Shown in pieces: positions 35,513 through 43,161 of a stretch of DNA of 64,000 bases. A program made the position numbers and the translations under genes. How positions within the stretch are numbered: position 1 is the first letter of the stretch; the number at the start of each line of letters is the position of its first letter. The stretch is from Candidatus Cloacimonadota bacterium (GTDB lineage: Bacteria > Cloacimonadota > Cloacimonadia > Cloacimonadales > Cloacimonadaceae), in contig JAEZUG010000072.1 of NCBI GenBank assembly GCA_023421135.1, positions 1 through 64,000 of the forward strand. The letters run 5' to 3'. The notes below the pieces were generated by a model, which saw only the letters and a list, made by a program, of their open reading frames with translations, was not told where the DNA came from and did no database searches.

Positions 35513-35815
35513 TTAGTAACTCTTAACCCGGATCAGGCTCGCTATCCTGCGATCCAGCACATAACGACTATCGCCCACAGCAACGATGAGGTTTGGCTCA
35601 CCCTCTTCATTGCGATAGACTTCCACCACAGAATTCTCATAGAGACCGCGCTCAATGGTCTTGGTGTCATTGTTACACAGCACTCTGCCTTTGGCACCGG
35701 TTGGAAGCTCGGAGAGAGATACACAATCCCCGGGACACACCCGGCAGATCCTTCTTCCTCCCCGCATTCTGCGCCCGAAGTTTCTCAGCCGAACCTGATT
35801 ACGCCTTGATAACAT
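35513..35815 (-). CDS. feoA: FeoA-domain protein with a Cys-bearing N-terminal extension
   Basis: I start it at ATG 35815 (AAGGA upstream), where it overlaps the feoB stop by 17 bases. The SH3-like FeoA core is seen from VSLSELPTGAKGRVL to RRIASLIRV. FeoA assists FeoB in ferrous iron uptake. The first 30 residues are unusual: very Arg-rich (SRRNQVRLRNFGRRMRGGRR) then CRVCPGDC, a possible metal-binding cysteine cluster. It is the last gene of the iron operon. Confidence 0.85.
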   Translation of the reverse strand: MLSRRNQVRLRNFGRRMRGGRRICRVCPGDCVSLSELPTGAKGRVLCNNDTKTIERGLYENSVVEVYRNEEGEPNLIVAVGDSRYVLDRRIASLIRVKSY

Positions 35816-37928
35816 TTCTATCCTTCTTTCCAATGATTCTTAGCAGTTGATAGAAGCCCAAACCCAGAGCTAGGATCACCCCAATCCAGAGGAGAGATTC
35901 ACTGCTCCAATTGCTGAATTGATATATAAGTGTGGCCACAGTCCAGGCCAGAACCGTCAGATATCCAAAACTAAAAGCCATCCACCCAGCACCATGCTCT
36001 TTCCAGAGCATCGCCAGAGCCGCCGCACAGGGAGAATAGAGCATCACAAAAAAGAGATAAGCCAGAATTGCTCCCAAAGAACCAAAGCTCTTGGCTATAG
36101 TCTTTTCCAGCTCAACCTCACTGCTATCTTCCTGATACAGACTCTGGAGAGAACCCACTATGGCTTCTTTGGCAAAAAGACCAGAGATCAAAGCCACCGT
36201 CGCCTGCCAGTTATCCTGCTCGATCCCCATGGGATGCAGCAAGGGGGTGAGAGCCTTTCCTGCAATCTGCAGCACTGTCTCCCTCTGAGGCTTGCCTTCC
36301 CCGGATCTAAAGGGACTCGGCACATAGATCAGTTGCAGAACGTTTATAAAGACTATCACAATCAGAATTGTCTTCCCAGCGCGCAGCACAAAGTCTTTGA
36401 GCCTATGCCAGGTGTGTAAAAAGATCGCATTGAAGGTCGGCACGTGATAGGGTGGCAGCTCCATCACGAAGTTCCCGGGATCAGTTCTGAAAACAGTCTT
36501 TCTCAGGAGGAGTCCCGTCACCAATGCCATCACCACTCCGCCAAGATAAAGCCCGAAAATCAGCAGATCTGCCCTTTGAGCAAAGAACATCATGCCCAGA
36601 AACGTATAAACCGGCAGCTTGGCACCACAGGACATAAAGGGTGCAAGTAGCGAAGCAAAGACCCGATCCCTCTTACTTTCCAGGGTACGAGTGGCCATTA
36701 TAGCAGGAACCGTGCAGCCAAAACCAACCAAGAGAGGTATGAATGCCTTGCCCGGAAGCCCGATCTTTCGCATGAACTTATCCGAAAGGAAGGCTGCCCG
36801 CGCCATGTATCCACTATCTTCCAGAATAGACAGGCTGATATAGATAAAGAAGATAGGCGGGATGAAAGTACCAATCGTCGTGATCCCACCGCCCAAGCCT
36901 TCCGTGAGGATAAAGCCCAGCCAGGCCGGAAGGTTCAAGCTTCGCAGCATATGACCAAACTGCTCCACAAAGAGCCAGGAAAAACCAGTATCAATCAGAT
37001 CAACAAAGGGTTGACTGAACCGCACTGCCACCAGGAAGACCAGATACATCACAAAGAAGAAGATTGGCATGCCCAGAAACTTGTTCAAAACTAATTGATC
37101 GACCCTATCCGAGAAGGTATAAGGAGATTTCCGCTTTCTCTGCACCACATCCTTCACCAAGCCCCGGATAAAGCCGTAACGATCGTCAGCAATCACCGCC
37201 GGGCCAGGCTGACGACGATGCTTTGAGACATTCCTGATGTGCTGAGATATCTCTTCATAACACGCCGGATCGATCAATTGGATCACCTGAGCATCCTCTT
37301 CGATCAGCTTCAAAGCGGTCCAGCGATAGCTGGAGATCATCGGTTCTCTGGCATTCTTTAGATGCTCCTCAATTGCCGAGAGCTCTTTTTCCACTATCTC
37401 GTCATACTTGATCTCGACAATAGGAACTTCCCGATGCAGGTTTTCCTGAATTCTGCCGATCAACTGCTCCAAATCGTGTTTCTTGTTCAGTTGCAGGGGT
37501 ATAGCATCAAAACCCAAATGGCTCACCAGATGGGCATAATCGATCTCAATCCCATTCTGCTCCGTTATATCTGTCATGGAAAACACTATCATCATCGGCA
37601 CCCGCATCTCCATGAGCTGTGTCGTGAGATAGAGGTTCCTTTCCAGATTTGAAGCATCTACAATATTGATGATCAGATCAGGCTTCTGATTTATGATAAA
37701 GTCTCTGGAAACCTGCTCATCGGGAGAACTGGCAGATAGCGAGTAGATTCCCGGCAAGTCTATCAGCTCCAGCTTCTGCTGCTCGTGATAGAAGTAACCG
37801 GATTTGTGCTCCACAGTTACTCCCGGCCAGTTTCCCACAGTCTGTCTGGAACCGGTTAGAGCATTGAACAGGGTAGTCTTCCCCACATTAGGGTTTCCCA
37901 CCAAAGCGATCACATGCATCTTACTCAT
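35799..37928 (-). CDS. feoB: Ferrous iron transporter FeoB
   Basis: The N-terminal G domain shows G1 GNPNVGKTT, G2 VGNWPGVTVE and G3 DLPGIYSL; it is followed by a helical guanine-dissociation domain and a membrane part with two Gate repeats (about 280-700; VGFGCTVPAIMATRTL). At the G4 position the usual N-x-x-D reads S117-M-T-D120, which could relax guanine specificity. FeoB carries Fe2+ across the inner membrane. It overlaps fur by four bases and feoA by 17, a compact operon under the Fur-type site upstream. Confidence 0.96.
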   Translation of the reverse strand: MSKMHVIALVGNPNVGKTTLFNALTGSRQTVGNWPGVTVEHKSGYFYHEQQKLELIDLPGIYSLSASSPDEQVSRDFIINQKPDLIINIVDASNLERNLYLTTQLMEMRVPMMIVFSMTDITEQNGIEIDYAHLVSHLGFDAIPLQLNKKHDLEQLIGRIQENLHREVPIVEIKYDEIVEKELSAIEEHLKNAREPMISSYRWTALKLIEEDAQVIQLIDPACYEEISQHIRNVSKHRRQPGPAVIADDRYGFIRGLVKDVVQRKRKSPYTFSDRVDQLVLNKFLGMPIFFFVMYLVFLVAVRFSQPFVDLIDTGFSWLFVEQFGHMLRSLNLPAWLGFILTEGLGGGITTIGTFIPPIFFIYISLSILEDSGYMARAAFLSDKFMRKIGLPGKAFIPLLVGFGCTVPAIMATRTLESKRDRVFASLLAPFMSCGAKLPVYTFLGMMFFAQRADLLIFGLYLGGVVMALVTGLLLRKTVFRTDPGNFVMELPPYHVPTFNAIFLHTWHRLKDFVLRAGKTILIVIVFINVLQLIYVPSPFRSGEGKPQRETVLQIAGKALTPLLHPMGIEQDNWQATVALISGLFAKEAIVGSLQSLYQEDSSEVELEKTIAKSFGSLGAILAYLFFVMLYSPCAAALAMLWKEHGAGWMAFSFGYLTVLAWTVATLIYQFSNWSSESLLWIGVILALGLGFYQLLRIIGKKDRNVIKA

Positions 37929-38371
37929 TGCGAATCTTTCTCACTTTGCTGGCATTTCCAACAGATACCGGACACATTCACTTTCACTTCTTCCAAATTG
38001 AATTTAAGTCGGGCGGCATCCTGCTTCAAAGCTGACATCAGCTCATCCAGATCGGATTCCATCACAGCTCCACAAACCCGGCAGATCCAATGTATATGCC
38101 TGGGATGTCCCAGTATGTGCTCATAAGTATCACGGGAAGCACTGCGCAGAGATTGCTGCACTAATCCAGCTTCGATCAGGAGTGGAATAGTGCGGTAAAC
38201 CGTGGCCAGTGAAACCAGATCAGACATCTCCCGCGCGATACGGTAGAGCTGTTCTGTAGTAAAATGATCATGAACCGAAAAGGCTGCTTCCAGGATCTGC
38301 TGCCTGGGCAGGGTCAGCTTCAATCCTTTTCGCTTCAGATACGATCTAAACACTTCTGAATGTGAGGTCAT
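37925..38371 (-). CDS. fur: Fur family metal-responsive repressor
   Basis: The winged helix recognition segment LVSLATVYRTIPLLIEAGLV and the dimerisation part with HPRHIHWICRVCG are seen; a second cysteine pair is near the end (GICWKCQQ), suggesting a structural zinc site. At 148 residues it is typical. It is the first gene of fur-feoB-feoA and lies 10 bases downstream of an inverted repeat that overlaps its own -10 box, so iron-dependent self-repression is likely. PerR or Zur identity is possible; the feoB context favours iron. Confidence 0.93.
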   Translation of the reverse strand: MTSHSEVFRSYLKRKGLKLTLPRQQILEAAFSVHDHFTTEQLYRIAREMSDLVSLATVYRTIPLLIEAGLVQQSLRSASRDTYEHILGHPRHIHWICRVCGAVMESDLDELMSALKQDAARLKFNLEEVKVNVSGICWKCQQSEKDSQ

Positions 38372-38381
38372 GGATACTCCT

Positions 38382-38426
38382 ATTGAGATTTGTTCTCAAT
38401 TATTCGTACCAAGGTTTTCTTGTCAA
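38382..38426 (-). promoter_or_regulatory. fur-feoB-feoA promoter with overlapping operator
   Basis: On the minus strand TTGACA (38421-38426) and AATAAT (38399-38404) are separated by 16 bases. The inverted repeat ATTGAGA-TTTGT-TCTCAAT (38382-38400) covers the start point and touches the -10 box. Fur-family repressors bind such sites to block polymerase. Confidence 0.8.
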
Positions 38427-38634
38427 CTCCAAAGTGACTCAGCCAGGCTCCGGTATGCAGGCCAGTTTGTTCATAAATCCTCTCTTCATTATGTACAAGG
38501 CAGCGGATTCAAAGCAATTGGATTGGTTGCAGATCAACTGTTCTCACCCTCTGGTTCCTGCAACTCCAGTCAAGCTATACTATCTTGTTTTCAACTACAT
38601 CCCTCACATTCTCAAGCCTTCTGTTAAATTTGTG

Positions 38635-38851
38635 CTACGATGCCATTCTGACATCCTCTACTATGTTCTGAGATATTGGGATAATGGCCCTGCTATACTC
38701 GTTCTGAACCGTATTCCAAGCCAATTGCTGCAGCAAGAGGGCAGTGGAACCATCTATCTGGGCGGGATAGTAGCTATTGCCCACCGGACTAATGTTCCAA
38801 ATCTTGGCCTACTATGATGAGCAGGATAAAAAAGCATAGTGCTTTGTTCAT
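38635..38851 (-). pseudogene. Remnant of a small secreted protein with a frameshift
   Basis: Eight bases after the FG-GAP gene stop, a good GGAGG leads to an ATG (38851) and a signal-peptide-like start, MNKALCFFILLIIVG, but the frame ends after 20 residues. A one-base shift opens a continuing frame of 55 codons starting KIWNISPVGNSYYPAQIDGS and ending at 38635. This looks like a gene broken by a frameshift and then truncated. Further short open pieces occur down to 38430. A sequencing error is an alternative. Opposite-strand frames here have no support. Confidence 0.45.
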
Positions 38852-38859
38852 GTTACCTC

Positions 38860-40482
38860 CTATTTGAGAATACAGATTCTTTTAGTTATTGTGATTTTAT
38901 CGTCATTAACAATCTTCAAGATATACAGGCCATTTGCTAAACTTGGAATACTCATCGTAATCGGAGTGTCGTTTTGCACCTCCCCGATCTTTCTGACACT
39001 ATAGACTCTCTCTCCTCTCAGGTTAAACAATTCCAAGCTCTGTGGGCTGGGACGCCTATGCCCAGGCCCCGACAAATCTATATTAAGCATATCTGTAGTT
39101 CTGAGGGGGTTGGGATAAACGTTCAGTTCCCAACCAGCCTCAAGCTCAACCGGATCATCGTTGGCTACTACGGTGTCCGTCAGTGCTGTATTACCTGAAT
39201 ATATGAAAACACGTCCTGTGGCGTACAGTGGAGCGGAATAGAACATAGGCGCAGATACGGCAAGGTCGCATAAGCCGTCACCATTTACATCACCTGCAGC
39301 TTTAGCATAGCCATAATTCCGCGTTCCATAATCATCGGGCGGGTACAGATACATGTCAATCAGCCCATCCATGTTCGGTCCGCCTACCCAGATACCCACT
39401 TCTCCCTCGTAATAATTGATTTGATTAGTCGATCCAATCACTTCGTCATACCCGTCTCCGTTTAGATCTCCATAGATGAAAGGGTTCCCAATATTTCGTC
39501 CTGGGTTGAACCATTCATGAAAGGGTGGGTTGTTATATACCAGTTGCAAATCACTAACAGGGCTTAAATCTGTTCCACCAAACCACACCTTGCCCACATA
39601 CGCCTCAAAATCAGCATATCCATCGCCGTTTAAGTCTCCCAGGGGGTTTGCGGATCGAACAGTTATAGCATTAGTATTTTCAGATATCACCAAGCTATCC
39701 AGTTCCGGGTAATTGACTGAGCCATAATACAGCACGATTCTGCTGTTCATATTTGTTCCGCCGGGAATACCGTACTGCAGAACAAAATCATCCAGGTTAT
39801 CCGCATTAACATCTCCCACCCCAATGGCAGTTCTTGCCACGGTGCCATTTGTCGTCTCAGCAAGGGTTAAAAATTGGGCTTCGTTGCCAGTCCAGATAAT
39901 CAATCTGTCGATGTGAGGATTTGACCAAAGTGGGCAGTATATTACCATATCATCCAGTCCGTCTCCATTGATATCCCCAAGTGGCCAAGAAACGGTGTAA
40001 TCGTTCAATTCATACGGAACGGTGATCGTCAAATCTGGTATTCCGGTGGGATTGGCCGATCCATAGTAAACAGCTGTTACACAAGAAGGATATACAGGAA
40101 GAGTAAGTACCATATCGTCAATCCCGTCTCCATTAATGTCACCCCCATTATGAGGAGCAGAGAAATATAGCCCCCAATTCTGAGTACCCTCCATCACGAA
40201 ATCTGGGACATTATCCATATTGGGTCCACCCCAAAAGAAATAGATCTTCCCCCAGCGCTGATCGCTATTGTACACTCCTGTAGGATTCCAATATGGAGAA
40301 TGTACAATCACATCATCATAATCGTCACCATTGTAATCCATTATGGCCAATGAATTACCAAAATTGGAGCCATAGAACTCCCCGTATAGAGTAGTCATCA
40401 ACTCCAAATGATCAAGACCCGTAAGCTGATTTACGGATACACTCAGTGCCAATATGAATAGCACAATTCTTAAGCGTTTCAT
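38860..40482 (-). CDS. Secreted FG-GAP/VCBS repeat protein with a sorting tail
   Basis: A signal peptide (about 1-21) is followed by seven FG-GAP-like units, each with a calcium-loop motif such as DYNGDDYDD, DINGDGIDD, DVNADNLDD and DVNGDGLCD, which should fold into a beta-propeller. The C-terminal 90 residues (NVYPNPLRTTD to ITKRICILK) match the Por/T9SS type A sorting domain, which directs proteins through the outer membrane. The 540-residue protein probably acts at the surface in adhesion or binding. It is read from a promoter with a Fur-box-like palindrome about 165 bases upstream. Confidence 0.9.
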   Translation of the reverse strand: MKRLRIVLFILALSVSVNQLTGLDHLELMTTLYGEFYGSNFGNSLAIMDYNGDDYDDVIVHSPYWNPTGVYNSDQRWGKIYFFWGGPNMDNVPDFVMEGTQNWGLYFSAPHNGGDINGDGIDDMVLTLPVYPSCVTAVYYGSANPTGIPDLTITVPYELNDYTVSWPLGDINGDGLDDMVIYCPLWSNPHIDRLIIWTGNEAQFLTLAETTNGTVARTAIGVGDVNADNLDDFVLQYGIPGGTNMNSRIVLYYGSVNYPELDSLVISENTNAITVRSANPLGDLNGDGYADFEAYVGKVWFGGTDLSPVSDLQLVYNNPPFHEWFNPGRNIGNPFIYGDLNGDGYDEVIGSTNQINYYEGEVGIWVGGPNMDGLIDMYLYPPDDYGTRNYGYAKAAGDVNGDGLCDLAVSAPMFYSAPLYATGRVFIYSGNTALTDTVVANDDPVELEAGWELNVYPNPLRTTDMLNIDLSGPGHRRPSPQSLELFNLRGERVYSVRKIGEVQNDTPITMSIPSLANGLYILKIVNDDKITITKRICILK

Positions 40483-40644
40483 CTATCCTCCTAAGTGGAA
40501 ACAATTCCACATCATCTGTTAAGTTATTCCTCGTATCCGGTAGATTCGATCTCTCATCATGACATAATCTTGGCTTACCTTATGAATTGCCTTGAGTGAT
40601 ATCCTTTATTTATCTGCATCTTTTTAGATATCTGTGATTATTCA

Positions 40645-40674
40645 ATGATAATTATCAAGACCAATACTTGTCAA
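40645..40674 (-). promoter_or_regulatory. Probable promoter of the FG-GAP gene with a Fur-box-like palindrome
   Basis: On the minus strand TTGACA (40669-40674) and TATCAT (40645-40650) are 18 bases apart. The perfect 12-bp palindrome TGATAATTATCA (40646-40657) overlaps the -10 box and resembles the GATAAT units of Fur boxes. Confidence 0.5.
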
Positions 40675-41087
40675 GCAGGATTTTGCTTTTTGTAATTCTG
40701 GATTTCAGTTCAGTGCTGGATTTGTAATTCTCTGAGTAAGGGTTGACTTACAAGAGTTGAAGCTCTGCAGCTCTTTTCACTGTTCACTGCTCACGGATTC
40801 CTCCAGGATACAGGATGGAGACAAGGAAGTGACAAGTGACGAGTGCTGTGTTGCTTTGCTTGGTGGTGAACAATGAACAGAGCTACCAACCCGATTTATC
40901 GGGTATTCAGATTAGAGGCGATGGTTTCAACCACCGTATTCTGTGGCGCAAACGACGATCTTACCCCATTTACCGGAACGGGACCGGGGATCAACTATTA
41001 TGTGATCAGAGGCTTCATATATTTGGATACTCGCAGTGCTTTTACAATATTGTAGCAGTCATACTTCTAGATTGTTTTTTGACCATA

Positions 41088-41700
41088 ACCCCGCCCTGCG
41101 GGGTGGCATCTGTGGTGCTTCGGAGAGCGCTAATACACTTTTCTGGGCTCCTGTCTGTGGTGCTGTTCGACATGGATTGTATTTTCCTGGATTCCGGGCA
41201 ATTCTGTCCCAAACCTTCACCTCCCAGTCTACGCAGGCCGTCATTCCGGGAAATTCAGTCCCAAAGCTTCACCTCCCAGACTGCACATGCCGTCATTCCG
41301 GGAATTCGGGGTCACCAAAGCCGAACGGAGAGAGGCTTTGGGGCAGAATTGCCCGGAATCCAGAAAGATTATGCCATTAGTACCGCGGTATCACTCAAGC
41401 AGAGTCTTTCCAATAGTGGGTGAACAAGCTCCGTGGATTCCTGACTCGTTGTTTAACCGGCTATGCAGGTATGAAACAACAAAAAAGTAATGACGGATCG
41501 TGGGGCTGGGTGGTGGAGCGTAATGACGTGAAGTGGTACTCGTCACAAACCCCGCCCTGCGGGGTGGGGGATTGACAAAAGAATATGTTCTTTGGCTCCG
41601 CTGACCCACGGTTCGCTTCGCATCACCGTGGGCTCCGCAGATGTCACCCCACTAAAGCGGGGTTCCGGGATGTGGCGCTTCGGAGAGCGCTAAGACACTT
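41088..41700. repeat. Cluster of repeat modules
   Basis: Four kinds are seen. (1) ACCCCGCCCTGCGGGGT hairpins at 41088-41104 and 41549-41565, and a variant at 41646-41663. (2) A 30-base direct repeat at 41111-41140 and 41671-41700, 28 of 30 identical. (3) A tandem duplication with period 52 (41201-41252 and 41253-41304). (4) A 27-bp inverted repeat, 41187-41213 with 41337-41363, one mismatch, that encloses the tandem units. A module of type 1 also occurs at 28738. Confidence 0.75.
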
Positions 41701-41761
41701 CGTGGGGTTCCGGGATGTGGCGTCGTGGTCGAGAGAGAATTATAGAAGGATTTTGTCTTAC

Positions 41762-42688
41762 TTATGTTCCGGTGTATTGCCGCACCTGGTTGAGGGACAT
41801 GATCCTCACGCCCATTGCCTGTATCTGGCTAATGAACTTTTGCAGGGCTTCCAGCTTCGCACGATTGTGGCAGTGAGTGATCACAACAATGGGTTCCACC
41901 CGGTTCTTGTATCTGCCCAGGCTCTCAATCTTCGAGGCTATGGTAGCATCCGTATTATCGGGTACATCCAGAAAGATATCCCGGCGATAACTGCGTTGAC
42001 CCTTTTGTTTGGCCAGATTGTAGCTCAGGCGATTGGTTGACACTGCGCTGTCTATAAAGAATATCCCCAGTTCGCTCATGCGATCCAGGAAAGGATTCAT
42101 AAGATCAGGATCGGCTGTTGCCGAGGAACCCATGTGATTATTGGCTGCAATCGCCATGGGTATCTGCCTATAGAAATCCGAAAGCAGGTTCTGAACTGAT
42201 TCGGCGTTCATGCCTGTTTTTATATAGCGTTCACCTGGGCTGGTGCGATTGCCCGTGGCTTCCATGGGCACGTGAATGATCACCTCGTGCCCGTGCTGCG
42301 CAGCCAGTTGAGCGCTGCGCTGAGTTTGCGGAAGATCCGGTAGCACTGCAAAGACAATCTCGGGAGGAAGAGAGGCAAATTCCTGCAAGAGAGCCCCGGA
42401 GGTATAGCCGAAATCATCAATTATAATCACAACCGGAGGAATCTCACCAGAGTTTGACCAGGAGTAGCTGGAACGCACAGAGAGACTATCTGTAGTGTTC
42501 CGATAACGGTTTTCTGTTACAACTCCTGCCTGCTCTGATTCCTGTTGAATGTCAGATGGTTCTTCGTTAGTGATCTCTGTGCTCTGATTGTTCTCACCTT
42601 CCAGAACCACGCTCTCCTGGCTTGCTTTGCAAGCTATAAGGAAGAACAGAACAATGAGGGTAAGGATTATCGCTAGTTTTCTTGCCAT
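41762..42688 (-). CDS. Divergent polysaccharide deacetylase family lipoprotein (YibQ-like)
   Basis: The N-terminus MARKLAIILTLIVLFFLIAC ends in a lipobox-like Cys. The deacetylase fold starts at PPVVIIIDDFGYTSG and continues with VIIHVPMEA and AANNHMGS, the signature of the divergent deacetylase (YibQ/DUF610) family, then ends with VITHCHNRAKLEAL. Relatives act in the periplasm, linked to murein hydrolases such as EnvC in Enterobacteria. The start codon lies 16 bases inside the end of the DUF192 gene. Confidence 0.88.
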   Translation of the reverse strand: MARKLAIILTLIVLFFLIACKASQESVVLEGENNQSTEITNEEPSDIQQESEQAGVVTENRYRNTTDSLSVRSSYSWSNSGEIPPVVIIIDDFGYTSGALLQEFASLPPEIVFAVLPDLPQTQRSAQLAAQHGHEVIIHVPMEATGNRTSPGERYIKTGMNAESVQNLLSDFYRQIPMAIAANNHMGSSATADPDLMNPFLDRMSELGIFFIDSAVSTNRLSYNLAKQKGQRSYRRDIFLDVPDNTDATIASKIESLGRYKNRVEPIVVITHCHNRAKLEALQKFISQIQAMGVRIMSLNQVRQYTGT

Positions 42689-43161
42689 CTGATGATATCG
42701 CCTTTTTGAAGGTTTTTTTCTGCTGAAACTCCGGCCAGGATCTCCAGAGTATAAGCATTGATTTTATCGGGTGCCAGGGTTTCTTCGCTATAGGGAGTCG
42801 TGTGGGGATAAATCTGGAAGATGTGTTTATCGTGATCGATGTAGATGATATCCAGAGAGAGATAGGTATCTTGCATCCAGAAGGGATGAGGGGCTTGACC
42901 ATCCATGATGAAGAGCATGCCCTGGTTGGGCTCCATGCTATCCCGGTATTTCAGGCCTCTTTGCAGATCCTGATCGCTGCGAACGATCTCTATCTCAAAT
43001 TCTGCCTTTTGCTCTCCCTGAGGCGAGAGTATTTCCAAGCTGCCATCCTTGCGGAAGCTATACTTGGGAGCAGCCTCGCTTTGCGGTTGAGATTCTCCCG
43101 TCTTACAGGCCAGCAGGCTCAAGGGCAGCAGCAGGCAGAGAAGAAGTCTCGCTATCCTCAT
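42673..43161 (-). CDS. DUF192 family lipoprotein
   Basis: A signal with lipobox LSLLAC gives a lipid-anchored 162-residue protein. The DUF192 core is seen at FEIEIVRSDQDLQRGLKYRD, GMLFIMD and PFWMQDTYLSLDIIYID. The function of DUF192 is not established; some members sit with secreted enzymes. The ATG overlaps the stop of the M14 peptidase gene (ATGA), and its end overlaps the deacetylase gene, so the three genes form one unit. Confidence 0.9.
   Translation of the reverse strand: MRIARLLLCLLLPLSLLACKTGESQPQSEAAPKYSFRKDGSLEILSPQGEQKAEFEIEIVRSDQDLQRGLKYRDSMEPNQGMLFIMDGQAPHPFWMQDTYLSLDIIYIDHDKHIFQIYPHTTPYSEETLAPDKINAYTLEILAGVSAEKNLQKGDIIRWQEN

Larger units (their letters stand above)
40483..41761. 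other. 1.3 kb non-coding region rich in repeats
   Basis: No frame here has a ribosome site or recognisable protein. From 40483 to 40680 it holds the leader and promoter of the FG-GAP gene; 40690-41080 looks unstructured. From 41088 on, several repeat modules follow, listed separately. The lack of coding and the mosaic of repeats suggest a site where small repeat elements have built up. Confidence 0.6.

Noticed and set aside
38362..38817. Plus-strand frame of 151 codons next to fur
   Set aside because: It starts inside fur, has no good ribosome site, and the minus strand carries a better explanation (promoter and gene remnant).
40836..41490. Several plus-strand frames in the repeat-rich gap
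   Set aside because: They run through hairpin and tandem repeats, in several frames at once, with no start signals or domains.
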